Source: an uncultured Sulfolobales archaeon
GTDB taxonomy: Archaea > Thermoproteota > Thermoprotei_A > Sulfolobales > NBVN01
Reading direction: 5' to 3'
Assembly (NCBI GenBank): GCA_938045815.1
Contig: CALIBI010000059.1
Span: 1 to 47,037, forward strand
DNA: 47,037 nt
Numbering within the stretch: position 1 is the stretch's first letter; each line of letters opens with the position of its first letter. Under the pieces are notes generated by a model. The model had not been told where the DNA came from and ran no database searches. It saw nothing but the letters and a program-made list of their open reading frames with translations. A program made the position numbers and the translations under genes. Below are positions 16,739-25,568 of the stretch, one piece after another.

Positions 16739-17695
16739 ATGAAGGCAGTAGTTACTGGTGGAGCGGGCTTCATAGGCTCGCACGTAACTGAGTACCTGGT
16801 CCTAAACGATTTTGAGGTAGTGGTTATAGATAACCTGAGTTCCGGTAGTCTGGAAAACATTAACCACATAATTAAGAATGGGAGGGTCAAGCTCTTAATT
16901 AAGGATTTAAAGATCTTCGATAGCGAGTTAAGGAATGCTTTCAGTGAGGCAGACACAGTATATCATTTCGCAGCTAACCCTGAAGTAAGAGTCTCGATAA
17001 CAGAACCGCGCACACATTTCGAGGAAAACGTGTTAGTAACTTTTAATGTTCTCGAGGGTTGCAGATTAAGTGACGTTAAGGAGGTAGTTTTCGCAAGTTC
17101 CTCAACGGTGTATGGTGATGCTCAAGTTTTCCCTACGCCGGAAGATCACCCAACTAGACCTATATCAATTTACGGTGTTTCTAAACTAATGTCTGAGAAC
17201 CTGCTTGCCGGCTACAGCGATATTTACGGCATGAAAGCACTAACTCTTAGATTCGCTAACATAGTAGGTCCCAGGCAAACACACGGCGTTATAGTAGACT
17301 TCATCAACAAATTAAGAAAAAATCCTAGAAAACTTGAAATCCTAGGTGACGGAACACAGAAAAAGTCTTATCTCCACGTGGGAGACTTAATAGACGGGAT
17401 GCGTGTAGCGTTAGATTACTTAAGGAGATCAAGCACTAGATATGAGGTATACAACGTAGGCAATACTGACTGGATAACAGTTAAGGAAATAGCTGACTTG
17501 GTTGTCGAAGAAATGGGTCTCAACAACGTAGAGTACGTGTTCAAACCAGCAACACATGATGGTAGGGGGTGGTTAGGAGACGTTAAATTCATGTTACTTG
17601 ATGTTAGAAGGCTAATGAGCTTGGGGTGGAGACCCAAACTTTCCTCAAAAGAAGCTCTGAGAGAAGCTATCAGGTGGATTAAGGAGAAGTCCTGA
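16739..17695 (+). CDS. NAD-dependent nucleotide-sugar epimerase/dehydratase (UDP-glucose 4-epimerase-like)
   Basis: An extended short-chain dehydrogenase/reductase acting on an NDP-sugar. The NAD-binding loop TGGAGFIGSHV is at the N-terminus, VIDNLSSG marks the end of beta2, the catalytic set is SSSTVYGD and YGVSK (Tyr-x3-Lys), and RFANIVGPRQ plus the GDGTQKKSYLHVGD region are typical of GalE-like enzymes. At about 318 aa it is full length. I take ATG 16739 because the protein then begins MKAVVTGG; GTG 16727, overlapping the upstream stop, is an alternative. It probably supplies sugars for glycosylation or lipid headgroups. Confidence 0.88.
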   Translation: MKAVVTGGAGFIGSHVTEYLVLNDFEVVVIDNLSSGSLENINHIIKNGRVKLLIKDLKIFDSELRNAFSEADTVYHFAANPEVRVSITEPRTHFEENVLVTFNVLEGCRLSDVKEVVFASSSTVYGDAQVFPTPEDHPTRPISIYGVSKLMSENLLAGYSDIYGMKALTLRFANIVGPRQTHGVIVDFINKLRKNPRKLEILGDGTQKKSYLHVGDLIDGMRVALDYLRRSSTRYEVYNVGNTDWITVKEIADLVVEEMGLNNVEYVFKPATHDGRGWLGDVKFMLLDVRRLMSLGWRPKLSSKEALREAIRWIKEKS

Positions 17696-17717
17696 AAATC
17701 TATGTTGCTCTTGCTGC

Positions 17718-19934
17718 TTAGAAAGGAGATATGAAGTCTTCAGGTCTCGGGGGCTCCGGCTTCAGACCTTTCCTCTGTCTTATCTTAGTAACGATATCCA
17801 ACAACAGAGACTCCGGTACTGGTGCCCACCTACTGAATTCAGTGCCCCAGAAAGCCCTGCCAGCGGTCGCTGACCTCAGCTCATTAGCTAAGTCTAGCGA
17901 CTCAGCTACAGGTATCTCAGCTATAACTCTAACAGCGTTACTACTTAACGTAATCACGTCAAGAACTTTACCTCTCTTCCTAGTTATGACCGAGATAGCT
18001 GAACTCATTAAGTCTACCGGTACCCTAATATCTATCTTCTGTATCGGCTCCAGGAGTGTTGGTCTAGATAACAACATTCCAGCATATATCGGGTTCCTGA
18101 CAGCCGGGAATATCTGTGCTGGACCTCTGTGTGCTGGGTCTTCATGAACTACCGCATCATGAAGAATAACCTTCACTCCTCTGACTCTCTCCATGCAGAG
18201 AGGACCCTCACCCATCGCTAATCTGAAGCCCTGAATAATAGTGTCTCTGATTTCTCTCAGATACTGGACACCAGTAGTTTTATCAACGAATACGTTTATA
18301 CCTTCGTCTATAGCCCAGATTCTCTTCGCTTCATCATAGTCCCAACCAGCCTGGTCTCTTAAGATCCTGGCTACCTCTCTAGGATCCATGTTCTCTGTTA
18401 TAGCTCCCTGCTGAATAAGCGAGATTGTTTCATCATTAAGTGGTTCAACACTTATGTAGAGCTTGTTGTGTTTGTTGGGAGACTTACCTTCAAGAACCTG
18501 AGAAGAACCTCTTATAGTTTCCCTATACACGATTATTGGGGGTGTCGTGTCTACTTCTATCCCGTAATTCTCTTTAAGTAATGTGAGAGTTATTTCTAGA
18601 TGTAGGGGGCCCATACCAGCTATCAAGTACTCCCCTGTTTCCTCGTTTATCTTGACTATCAAGTTAGGATCTTCTATAGCCATCTTCCTTAAAGAATCTA
18701 TGAGTTTTGTTAAGTCTTGAGTTTTCTTAGGCTCTATCGCCATAGTGACGACGGGCTCAGTAACATATCTTAGCCTCTCGAATGGCGCGGCCATATCTTT
18801 AAATGCTGTAGTTACTGCTGTTTCTCCCGCTCTAGCTCTCTCAAGACCTAAAACAGCACCGATATTCCCTGCAACAACTTGATCTACCTGCTCTCTGAAA
18901 GGCCCCATATATAGCGATACCTGAAGAATTTTTTGCGGTGTTCTTGAGTTGACTAGCCAGACCTCTTCACCAGACCTGAGAGTACCTGACATTACTCTCC
19001 CAGTAGCCACGAACCCAGCATGAGGATCTAGCCTCATGTCGTTAATCATGTATACTAGCGGTCCGTTAGGATCTGCTTCCAGCATAGCTCTCCCGAGTTC
19101 TGTGTTTATGTCACCCTTCCATATCTTAGGTATCCTGTACTTCTGTGCTACTCTCGGATTAGGAACATTAGTAATCACGGACTCTAACAAAGTTTCGTGT
19201 AGTGGGGCTATTTTCTGGAACTCCTCGACAGCCTCCCTACCCTTCTCATAAGCTTTAATCAACTCCATTATGTTGGTTCCCTTCTTCTGGGCATGCGGTA
19301 CTGTCAAACCTATCTTATCTTTTGCTGAACCAAATATTACCTGACCCTTCGCAGCATCTAAGACCCACTTATCCCTAAACTCCGGGTCAGCATTCTCTAT
19401 TATTAACCTATTAACTTCTTTTATGATGTCTACAAACCTTTTCTGGATCTCCTGTGGTGAGAGCTTAAGTTCTTTTATTAATCTGTCTATCTTATTTATG
19501 AATAAGAGTGGCCTTACTCTCTCCTCTAGAGATTGCCTGAGCACTGTTTCTGTTTGAGTCATTACTCCCTCGACTGCATCAACCACAACTATCGCGCCAT
19601 CAAGAACACGCAAAGACCTAGTAACCTTGCCTGAGAAATCTACGTGTCCTGGAGTATCAATCAAATTTATGACGTATCCTCTACCACCTAACTCGTGGTA
19701 TAGGCTAATGTTAGCGGCCTTTACCGTAACACCTCTTTTTTGTTCTACGTCAAGATAATCTAGAGCTAGAGCCTCACCAGCAACCTTAGCAGAGATTATG
19801 CCTGCCGCAGCTAACAGGACGTCAGACGTTGTGGTTTTGCCGTGGTCTACGTGCGCAATTATACCTATGTTTCTCACGTGCTCCAAATCACTCATTATCT
19901 TCTGGATCTGCTCTACAGTCTTGTACCTAGGCAT
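17718..19934 (-). CDS. fusA: Translation elongation factor EF-2
   Basis: This GTPase drives translocation of the ribosome. Motifs are [11 protein letters not shown] (G1), [11 protein letters not shown] (switch I), DTPGHVDF (G3) and NKIDR (G4), followed by domains II-V. The domain IV loop [11 protein letters not shown] includes the histidine expected to become diphthamide, the modification typical of archaeal and eukaryotic EF-2. The track's 20024 start is too long; ATG 19934 gives the usual [11 protein letters not shown]-terminus (738 aa), fits a TATA box at 19966-19973 and leaves a 10-nt leader with GTAGGT. It lies downstream of the XPF nuclease gene. Confidence 0.97.
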   Translation of the reverse strand: MPRYKTVEQIQKIMSDLEHVRNIGIIAHVDHGKTTTSDVLLAAAGIISAKVAGEALALDYLDVEQKRGVTVKAANISLYHELGGRGYVINLIDTPGHVDFSGKVTRSLRVLDGAIVVVDAVEGVMTQTETVLRQSLEERVRPLLFINKIDRLIKELKLSPQEIQKRFVDIIKEVNRLIIENADPEFRDKWVLDAAKGQVIFGSAKDKIGLTVPHAQKKGTNIMELIKAYEKGREAVEEFQKIAPLHETLLESVITNVPNPRVAQKYRIPKIWKGDINTELGRAMLEADPNGPLVYMINDMRLDPHAGFVATGRVMSGTLRSGEEVWLVNSRTPQKILQVSLYMGPFREQVDQVVAGNIGAVLGLERARAGETAVTTAFKDMAAPFERLRYVTEPVVTMAIEPKKTQDLTKLIDSLRKMAIEDPNLIVKINEETGEYLIAGMGPLHLEITLTLLKENYGIEVDTTPPIIVYRETIRGSSQVLEGKSPNKHNKLYISVEPLNDETISLIQQGAITENMDPREVARILRDQAGWDYDEAKRIWAIDEGINVFVDKTTGVQYLREIRDTIIQGFRLAMGEGPLCMERVRGVKVILHDAVVHEDPAHRGPAQIFPAVRNPIYAGMLLSRPTLLEPIQKIDIRVPVDLMSSAISVITRKRGKVLDVITLSSNAVRVIAEIPVAESLDLANELRSATAGRAFWGTEFSRWAPVPESLLLDIVTKIRQRKGLKPEPPRPEDFISPF

Positions 19935-19965
19935 ACCTACTACCCACAAAAGTAATTTTAAGAAA

Positions 19966-19973
19966 GTTATAAG
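19966..19973 (-). promoter_or_regulatory. Box A promoter of EF-2
   Basis: The minus strand reads CTTATAAC, about 26 nt before a predicted start point near 19943, leaving a leader of about 9 nt before ATG 19934. EF-2 therefore need not depend on the XPF promoter. Confidence 0.5.
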
Positions 19974-20023
19974 CTTAAGTTTCTCTGATTCCTTAAGTAA
20001 GTACTTCAGAGACGGGTCATCCA

Positions 20024-20725
20024 CTACCTCTTACCAATAAACTTATCTAACGAAGTTCCTGTAGTGTTCTGAGACCCCTCCTCAACTATCTTCTTGAATA
20101 GCTTCGCTTTATCCTCACTCATACCATCAACTCTCACGAGTTCCGTCACTTGAGCATTAATTACTGCTTTCAAGCTACCGAATTTGTGAAGCAGCCTCTC
20201 TGCCAACGTGGGTCCTATCTTAGGGAAGGAAGAAAGCACGTAGATCTGCCAAGCTCTCAAATCACTTGTTTTAGGCTTCTTATTCTTCCTGTAAGTAGGT
20301 AAGGAAACAGGAGCTTTTCTGCTGACTTTCTGTGTTTTCTCGGCGATATACTTAATGAGTTCAGCAGTATGTCTAGAGTTCCTTGTGTAAAGTACGGGGA
20401 TATTGAAAGACAGCACAGCACTAACTAAGGCAGCCTCAATAGACCTAGGATTCTCCGTGTACTTATCAACGTCTAGTAAATCACCCTCTACAAGCAAGAC
20501 TGCTTTAAATCCTACAAGACTCTTCAGTCTCTTCAACTGATCGAAAAACCTACCCTCATAAACAGACTTAATTAAGTCATCTAACCTCTTCCTCTCCAAA
20601 ACAATTAAGTCATTAATAATGTAATCACCTACATCTAATGCCTTAAAAATGACTGAAACCCCCATACTCGATAAATAGTAAGGAACCTCAGAAGATCTCT
20701 CACGCTCGTCAACGTGAACCCTCAT
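20024..20725 (-). CDS. xpf: XPF/Mus81-family structure-specific nuclease (helicase-less crenarchaeal type)
   Basis: This is an ERCC4-type endonuclease that cuts branched and flap DNA in repair. Residues 1-130 hold the nuclease core: [12 protein letters not shown], the GDYI strand, and [19 protein letters not shown] with the catalytic ERKxxxD. A linker leads to a tandem helix-hairpin-helix domain ([20 protein letters not shown]). The extreme C-terminus [11 protein letters not shown] resembles the PCNA-binding tail of crenarchaeal XPF. I start it at ATG 20725, matching the family N-terminus and a GATTTAAGAA box near 20763; the track's 20794 start lies upstream of that promoter. Confidence 0.92.
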   Translation of the reverse strand: MRVHVDERERSSEVPYYLSSMGVSVIFKALDVGDYIINDLIVLERKRLDDLIKSVYEGRFFDQLKRLKSLVGFKAVLLVEGDLLDVDKYTENPRSIEAALVSAVLSFNIPVLYTRNSRHTAELIKYIAEKTQKVSRKAPVSLPTYRKNKKPKTSDLRAWQIYVLSSFPKIGPTLAERLLHKFGSLKAVINAQVTELVRVDGMSEDKAKLFKKIVEEGSQNTTGTSLDKFIGKR

Positions 20726-20818
20726 CCCACAACCAACTCCAGATAGTATTCCGTAAACTATTCTTAAATCTACGAACCCTCTACAACATATCAACTTAAG
20801 GGGTTGTTTGTTCTAGAT

Positions 20819-20878
20819 CTCGCGTGGACTCTTGTGTTGTTAGCTAGAACGTAGTTCACGCGTGGGGGTCCGCGTGAG
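20819..20878 (+). ncRNA. Candidate structured RNA or stem-loop, class unknown
   Basis: Between the XPF and DHH genes, CTCGCGTGGACTC (20819-20831) pairs with GGGTCCGCGTGAG (20866-20878) over 13 consecutive pairs, three of them G-U on the plus strand. The G-U pairs favour an RNA read from the plus strand. The 34-nt loop can fold further (TGTG with CACG, then TGTT with AACG). I see no ACA box, C/D boxes or tRNA features, so I cannot name a class. Confidence 0.35.
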
Positions 20879-20963
20879 TTTGAACTCTCTGTTATGGTGT
20901 GGTTTGAGTTTTCTATTCACTCTCATGAACTCAAGAAAAGAATCAAGACTGAAAATAACCCAG

Positions 20964-20980
20964 ATGCTTCTCAGAAGCAT
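20964..20980 (-). terminator. Perfect stem-loop around the DHH stop codon, possible terminator
   Basis: ATGCTTC and GAAGCAT form a perfect 7-bp inverted repeat whose 3-nt loop (20971-20973) is exactly the TGA stop of the DHH gene. On the minus strand it is followed by CTGGGTTATTTTC, a short U-rich stretch. Archaeal termination usually needs only U-runs, so the hairpin may instead affect mRNA stability or stop-codon use. Confidence 0.35.
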
Positions 20981-22032
20981 TTGTTAACCCACCTACCTTC
21001 TTCCAAGACATTAACTCTCAAACCTAGCTTAGCAAAGAATTGCCTCACTAACCTCATTACTTCACTAGCATCTACTTCGTAACTCAAGGAAAGTCCTGCC
21101 GCTCCGCTATGACCCCCACCCGAACCCTTAAGCTCCTCAGCCAAGTACGTGATCAAGTCAGACGCTATCGGGATCTTCAAATTACTTATTATTTTCTGAG
21201 AAGCCCTGACGTAAATTCTTGTTTCGTTAGATCTGGGTGAGATAGCTATGGCTACGTCAGCTCCCGACGTAATAAGAGTCTTTAAGACTGAAGCCTCGTG
21301 CGCGCCTACACAGGTCATAGCGAGTATAAAGTCCTTGCTTATCTCGTAAAGTCCTGCTCTCGAAATCCCTTTGAGGACAGCTATTCTCTCGCTCCTATCA
21401 ACCTCCGTACTCGTTACTTTGCTGAAAGCTTCTTCAAGACACTCACTACACAACCTCGTTAGATAGTAGAGAGCTCGGAAAGTAGAGGGTTTAGCTAACC
21501 TTAAGTTCTTGGTATCGTATAGTATTCCCGCAATTAAGAGTGTTACTAAACGAGTATCAGGCTTTAGTGAGAGTATCTCCATCATTAAAGTAACTAACTC
21601 GCTAGTAGAACCAGCATTCCTGAAATGAACAGAAACTAGAGCATTCCTAGATAACTCATTAGTTTCGTGATGATCTATAACCACGTAGTCACGACCCCCC
21701 GCAACATCTAGTACGGGTACTTGAGACCTGCTTGAAGCATCAACACATACTATCAGGTCACATGAGCCCGCGGCAGCGACTAAATCCTTCTCAAGACCCA
21801 AACTCTTGACCACCCTGGTAGAGACCCTATTAAGTCCTTCAGGAAAAATAACACTAGTCTTGATGTTGCTGACCAACGACTCAGCAATAAACTTAACCCC
21901 AAAGATAGAAGCTACTGCGTCAGGATCCGCGTCTTTATGAGTGGTAAAGCATATTGCTGAGTACTTTTTGAAGGTGTTTGTTAGCTTATGTGTTAGCTCT
22001 ACTAGTTTCTCCATATCTTCTAAGTAGCTCAT
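20971..22032 (-). CDS. DHH/DHHA1 phosphoesterase (NrnA-like)
   Basis: A second DHH-family hydrolase, complete and with intact catalytic motifs: THKDADPDAVAS (motif I), CVDASSR (motif II), VIDHHETNE (motif III), LYDTKNL (motif IV) and the DHHA1 loop SGGGHSGAAG near residue 325. The family includes oligoribonuclease/pAp phosphatases, which would fit the neighbouring exosome genes. The start is uncertain: ATG 22053, 22032 or 22014 all overlap the DUF3194 gene, and I choose 22032. It is the last gene of the prefoldin beta-DUF3194-DHH unit. Confidence 0.87.
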   Translation of the reverse strand: MSYLEDMEKLVELTHKLTNTFKKYSAICFTTHKDADPDAVASIFGVKFIAESLVSNIKTSVIFPEGLNRVSTRVVKSLGLEKDLVAAAGSCDLIVCVDASSRSQVPVLDVAGGRDYVVIDHHETNELSRNALVSVHFRNAGSTSELVTLMMEILSLKPDTRLVTLLIAGILYDTKNLRLAKPSTFRALYYLTRLCSECLEEAFSKVTSTEVDRSERIAVLKGISRAGLYEISKDFILAMTCVGAHEASVLKTLITSGADVAIAISPRSNETRIYVRASQKIISNLKIPIASDLITYLAEELKGSGGGHSGAAGLSLSYEVDASEVMRLVRQFFAKLGLRVNVLEEGRWVNKCF

Positions 22033-22315
22033 CCTCAAACAACTCCAAAACATTATCGATTATCTGATCTAATAAGACCTCTACCTCCGGGTTCGGGGTT
22101 TCAGGCCACCTATACTCTAGCTCGATAGTAACGTTAATCTGTCCTGAATCAATGCCTAAAGAAATCACTACCTCATACTCGCCTACACGCCCAGATATAG
22201 AGTTGAGGGACTTGCTTAACTTATCTTCTATTAAAAAAGTTAGTTCTCTGAGGTCTTCCTGAGTTACTCGACTTAAGTCGAGACCTAAGGTTTTCACGTA
22301 ACTCTTACTAACCAC
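21986..22315 (-). CDS. DUF3194 family protein
   Basis: A 109-aa archaeal protein of the DUF3194 kind, which I recognise mainly from its content and its usual place between prefoldin beta and a DHH gene. It has an N-terminal helical part (about 10-40), then alternating beta strands (YEVVISLGIDSGQINVTIELEYRWP) and an acidic C-terminal helix (VLLDQIIDNVLELFEDELLRRY). No catalytic residues are evident. The start is GTG 22315, overlapping the prefoldin stop by 8 nt, so translation is coupled. Function is not established. Confidence 0.72.
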   Translation of the reverse strand: MVSKSYVKTLGLDLSRVTQEDLRELTFLIEDKLSKSLNSISGRVGEYEVVISLGIDSGQINVTIELEYRWPETPNPEVEVLLDQIIDNVLELFEDELLRRYGETSRANT

Positions 22316-22673
22316 TCTTTCCCTCGCCCGGTACTATCCTATACTTCTCCAGTTCCTTCTTCACCGCTTCAAACTGCTTCCTCAGTGATTCCTCAATCCG
22401 CTCAAAACTCTGTAGTCTTACCTCAAGCTCCTCTTTCTTTTCTTGAAGCTCCTTTATGGTTGAATCTCTATCAACTCTCACAAACACGAAGCCCGTGTTC
22501 TTGTATACGGCTGTATCTGGTGAGACACTCTGAAGTATGTTTAAAGCTCTCTCAACATCTTTCAACTCTGAAGAAATCACGGTTTTCTGCGTTATCACTG
22601 ATGCTAGCTGAGACTCTATCTGCTGGTACTTAATGATTATTTGCTCGAGTTCAGGCGGTATTTTCTGAGCCAT
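22308..22673 (-). CDS. pfdB: Prefoldin beta subunit
   Basis: One of the two subunits of the hexameric archaeal chaperone prefoldin, which binds unfolded proteins and passes them to the thermosome. The 121-aa sequence shows the standard layout: an N-terminal coiled coil (PPELEQIIIKYQQIESQLASV), a central beta hairpin (DTAVYKNTGFVFVRVDRD) and a C-terminal coiled coil (about 75-115). ATG 22673 has GAGGCGAT upstream and a TATA box at 22704-22713, so it begins a separate transcription unit after the exosome operon. Confidence 0.95.
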   Translation of the reverse strand: MAQKIPPELEQIIIKYQQIESQLASVITQKTVISSELKDVERALNILQSVSPDTAVYKNTGFVFVRVDRDSTIKELQEKKEELEVRLQSFERIEESLRKQFEAVKKELEKYRIVPGEGKSG

Positions 22674-22703
22674 GCCATCGCCTCACATAGATAACGCCAC
22701 ACA

Positions 22704-22713
22704 CCTTATAAAA
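22704..22713 (-). promoter_or_regulatory. Box A promoter of the prefoldin beta operon
   Basis: The minus strand reads TTTTATAAGG, placing the transcript start about 10 nt ahead of the prefoldin ATG at 22673. Confidence 0.5.
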
Positions 22714-22724
22714 CTTCACTAGAA

Positions 22725-22752
22725 TAAACAACTAACGTGCTTAGGTTGTTTA
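22725..22752 (-). terminator. Stem-loop terminator between pcc1 and prefoldin beta
   Basis: TAAACAACTAA pairs with TTAGGTTGTTTA around a CGTGC loop, with a single bulged base. On the minus strand it lies 26 nt after the pcc1 stop and is followed by a T-rich run, so it plausibly ends the proteasome-exosome transcript before the prefoldin promoter. Confidence 0.45.
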
Positions 22753-22777
22753 CTGAATCTTCGTGGTTTTGATTCGT

Positions 22778-23041
22778 TTAAGTGAGGTTCCTTAAAACCT
22801 CTATAACCATGCTAACTAGTCTGAGAGAGTTTGAGAGAGGCGGTATTAACGATCTCGGCTCAGAACCTCTAAAAACTAGCTTTAGAGTACATTCCTCACG
22901 AGAAACATCAAACGAGACGCCCCTTAACTTAAGACTGCTTTCAGGTGTTAAGGATCTTAACAAAGCTTCAGTAAGTAGGCAGTCTTCCAGCTCGAGCAAC
23001 ACCTCAACAAGAACCTCACTCACTCCAGAATCGCTGAACAC
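22778..23041 (-). CDS. pcc1: KEOPS complex subunit Pcc1
   Basis: Pcc1 is the dimerising subunit of KEOPS, which makes the t6A37 modification on ANN-decoding tRNAs. The 87-aa sequence has the family pattern: a beta strand (VSEVLVEVLLELED), helix plus turn (TEALLRSLTPES), then EECTLKLVFRG and the closing NSLRLVSMVIEVLRNL helix. The start may be GTG 23041 or GTG 23023, the latter giving a more typical N-terminus. It follows the Brix gene in the exosome operon. Initiator tRNA-Met, part of which is encoded just upstream of psmA, is a normal t6A substrate. Confidence 0.82.
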   Translation of the reverse strand: MFSDSGVSEVLVEVLLELEDCLLTEALLRSLTPESSLKLRGVSFDVSREECTLKLVFRGSEPRSLIPPLSNSLRLVSMVIEVLRNLT

Positions 23042-23078
23042 TAGTTACTACACCCGCTTAAGCGTGTTCTCCCATTAT

Positions 23079-23633
23079 TTATGAGGGATAACTATAAATC
23101 CTCGTTATGTTGAAGGCGGGCCCGCAAGCCCTCCCCGTACTAGGGCTGTAGAAAGCTACAGAAACACTATTCTCGTCTCCGGATACTTTAAGTTCTACGA
23201 CTTCAGGAAGCTCAGTAGACTCCTCTATTAGTGTCGGTTTGAAAATCTCTATGAGCACCTCACACACTCTCTGAGGAAATCCTTGAGGAACCCTACTGAA
23301 ATTAAGCACTAGCTTCCTCATATTGTATGGTATCTGATGCTCCCTAATCTCCCTAAGTAGCTTCAGTGAAGACATTAGTACTAGATACTTTCTAGTCAAG
23401 CTTTCAGTACCTCTTGGAACTAAGTACGTGAGTGCTGACGGATTACCTTTCTTTTCTAAAATCATTAGAACACCGTATGAGGAGTAACGCCTAGCTACTG
23501 CAGCAATATCTTCGTAAGTTGCTTTACCTCTATTAAGCTTGATTGAGTTAGGAATTACCTTAGTTAAGTCATTAACGAAGCTTCTGGTTCTTCTTGAAGG
23601 CTCCCTGGAAGTAGTTATTAATAAACTACTCAT
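23079..23633 (-). CDS. Brix-domain ribosome biogenesis protein
   Basis: A single-domain archaeal Brix/Imp4-like protein of 184 aa that acts in rRNA processing or ribosome assembly. It begins SSLLITTSREPSRRTRSFVNDL, the usual Brix opening, and carries GKATYEDIAAVARRYSSYGVLMILEKKGNP in the central part. ATG 23633 lies 13 nt after the eL43 stop, so the two genes are cotranscribed. Its place in the exosome superoperon agrees with a role in rRNA maturation. Confidence 0.87.
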   Translation of the reverse strand: MSSLLITTSREPSRRTRSFVNDLTKVIPNSIKLNRGKATYEDIAAVARRYSSYGVLMILEKKGNPSALTYLVPRGTESLTRKYLVLMSSLKLLREIREHQIPYNMRKLVLNFSRVPQGFPQRVCEVLIEIFKPTLIEESTELPEVVELKVSGDENSVSVAFYSPSTGRACGPAFNITRIYSYPS

Positions 23634-23646
23634 ACAAGAGCTTCAC

Positions 23647-23895
23647 TCACTCTTGAACTTTCGGAGTACCTACCTCCGTAGTAGGGGTGTACGCGCCTCC
23701 AGCAAAAATAGTTTCGCATTTAGGACATTGCCAGACCCCTACAGATAACCTCTTCATGGCTACTTTAGCCCTGCAGAAAGGACATATGACGTCAGAGTAT
23801 CTCTTCTCCATTATTTCCTTCCACTTCTTCCTGAGTGAAGAACCGTACCTTGCCCCGAACCTTCCGGCGATGCCGGTGACTTTCAGCCTACCCAT
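23647..23895 (-). CDS. rpl37ae: Large-subunit ribosomal protein eL43 (L37Ae)
   Basis: A zinc-binding protein of the large ribosomal subunit. The sequence MGRLKVTGIAGRFGARYGSSLRKKW is the family N-terminus, and CPFC with CPKC forms the C2-C2 zinc ribbon. I start at ATG 23895, which has GGTGGAG just upstream, rather than the track's GTG 23910, giving 82 aa. It sits between rrp42 and the Brix gene, the standard archaeal superoperon order. Confidence 0.95.
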   Translation of the reverse strand: MGRLKVTGIAGRFGARYGSSLRKKWKEIMEKRYSDVICPFCRAKVAMKRLSVGVWQCPKCETIFAGGAYTPTTEVGTPKVQE

Positions 23896-23929
23896 CAGCT
23901 CCACCCTCACACAAAACTATTTGAAGATT

Positions 23930-24841
23930 TTAAGCATTACTGCTGTTTCTGGAAGACCCTCCCTCCTCAACAGATGAGACTTCCGCGGATTCCGTACTTG
24001 CTGCTTCAAGCGTCTTAAGAAACTCAGTAACTTTTGACAGCAACTCACTACCTTTTCTTAGAGCTAGCTCAATAGCTTTCTCGACTTCCTGAAGTGTTAA
24101 GTACCCGTCACCAGATTTCTGCAACCCAGCTATAGCTCCATCCTCACCAACCCCCACAACCAGCTTGGCAGTTACTACCTTCTCCTCCTCTATCGTTGGG
24201 TCAACTATTAATGAATCACTCAATTTCCCCACAGTCACTGTGAGTGCTTTCCTAACCACAGGTAACGAGCCTGCGTGAGACGACTTATCTATCTGTATTG
24301 ACTCATTCTCCGTGACTGTATACTTAGGAATTTTAGTTGTTAGTAGAGCAGCTAAAGTAGCTATGGCTGAGGCATCTATTAAGTTTCCTCCATGATCTAG
24401 CACGTAAATGTCTATCCAGATAACCCAGACTCTCCTCCCAGGCACTATAACTAGCTTACTAACATCTATAACGCCATACTCTCTTAGAACTCTGTCAATC
24501 ACTCTAGCTAACTCGATAGCGTTTTCGTCAGGAGGTCCCGGCTCAAAAGCTGGTGAAGCTGTAGGGACAAACTCAGCTGAAACCACTAAAACACCTTCTT
24601 CCGGGGTGTCAGGGTACGGTGAACCGAGCTCTAATTTCACACCAACTAATACCTGCGTATCACCGAGCTTCACTAACGCGGAACCGTCTGCTTTAGGTAG
24701 GTAGTTAGTAATTATCTTTAGTTCCCTAAAGTCTTCTAAACCTCTCCCATCAGCTCTCACGCCCTTCTTAATAAGGGTTGAGAGAGTCTCTGCTTTAAGT
24801 CTAGGTATTATTGAATCTGGTGATGTAGGTGTTACAGACAT
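23930..24841 (-). CDS. rrp42: Exosome subunit Rrp42 (non-catalytic RNase PH-like)
   Basis: This subunit pairs with Rrp41 to build the hexameric ring of the archaeal exosome, which degrades and tails RNA from the 3' end. It has RNase PH fold sequences (GVRADGRGLEDFRELKI, GSALVKLGDTQVLVGVKLE, DHGGNLIDASAIATLAAL). Rrp42 lacks the catalytic residues itself but is needed for activity of the ring. The 303-aa length includes a Ser/Glu-rich C-terminal tail (about 280-303). ATG 24841 follows the rrp41 stop by 1 nt. Confidence 0.96.
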   Translation of the reverse strand: MSVTPTSPDSIIPRLKAETLSTLIKKGVRADGRGLEDFRELKIITNYLPKADGSALVKLGDTQVLVGVKLELGSPYPDTPEEGVLVVSAEFVPTASPAFEPGPPDENAIELARVIDRVLREYGVIDVSKLVIVPGRRVWVIWIDIYVLDHGGNLIDASAIATLAALLTTKIPKYTVTENESIQIDKSSHAGSLPVVRKALTVTVGKLSDSLIVDPTIEEEKVVTAKLVVGVGEDGAIAGLQKSGDGYLTLQEVEKAIELALRKGSELLSKVTEFLKTLEAASTESAEVSSVEEGGSSRNSSNA

Positions 24842-24842
24842 C

Positions 24843-25568
24843 TCACTCCACCTTAACCAAATACTTGTTACGAAGAGTTTCTTTCTGGAGTCTGTATATT
24901 TCGTTAATCCCTCTAAACGCCATGCTTAGAGCTTGACTAAACTCTTGAGGAGTCAGAACGCCGTTCAACTGGAGTAGCGTGACCATATTGAGTGAGGGTG
25001 CCATAGCTACCGGCATGTCGGCCTCACCATAACTATCTTCAACTTGATCTATGTCTAGAACCAAATACCCGTTAACCTTACCTACAGCGACTGCCGCTAC
25101 AAGGTCTCTCATAGGTATGCCGGCATCCGCTAAAGCCAGTGAAGCCGCGTTGAGAGCTGCTGTCCTGGTACCTCCATCAGCACTAATAACTTCTATGAAG
25201 ATGTCTATTGATGTCCTAGGAAACGCTTCACTCACAACTACGGGCTCTAGAGCTTCTCTAATCACTTTAGAGATCTCTATCTCTCTCCTTGAAGGTGCTG
25301 GATTCTTCCTCTCGTCTGTAGAGAATGGCGCCATATGATATCTACACCTGAGTACGGCTCGATGCGGTAATACCATGTAGCGTTGAGGCGGTTCTCTAGG
25401 ACCGTACACCGCAGCTATAACTCTAGTCTTGCCAAACTCTACGTAAGCTGAGCCACTCGCGTTACTTAGGATACTAACCTCCATCTTAATAGTCCTTAAC
25501 TCATCTAATCTCCTCCCGTCGTGACGTATCCCGTCCTCACTCACTAACCTAGGTTTCTCTCCTCTCAT
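24843..25568 (-). CDS. rrp41: Exosome subunit Rrp41 (catalytic RNase PH-like)
   Basis: This is the phosphorolytic subunit of the exosome. The sequence [19 protein letters not shown], the RNA-binding arginines in [20 protein letters not shown], and the active-site strand [21 protein letters not shown] (phosphate and metal acidic residues) are all as expected. At 241 aa it is full length. Its ATG at 25568 overlaps the end of rrp4 by 20 nt, so the two are translationally coupled. Confidence 0.97.
   Translation of the reverse strand: MRGEKPRLVSEDGIRHDGRRLDELRTIKMEVSILSNASGSAYVEFGKTRVIAAVYGPREPPQRYMVLPHRAVLRCRYHMAPFSTDERKNPAPSRREIEISKVIREALEPVVVSEAFPRTSIDIFIEVISADGGTRTAALNAASLALADAGIPMRDLVAAVAVGKVNGYLVLDIDQVEDSYGEADMPVAMAPSLNMVTLLQLNGVLTPQEFSQALSMAFRGINEIYRLQKETLRNKYLVKVE

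Noticed and set aside
17718-20024. EF-2 start at 20024
   Set aside because: The added 30 residues overlap the promoter; the family N-terminus [10 protein letters not shown] begins at 19934.
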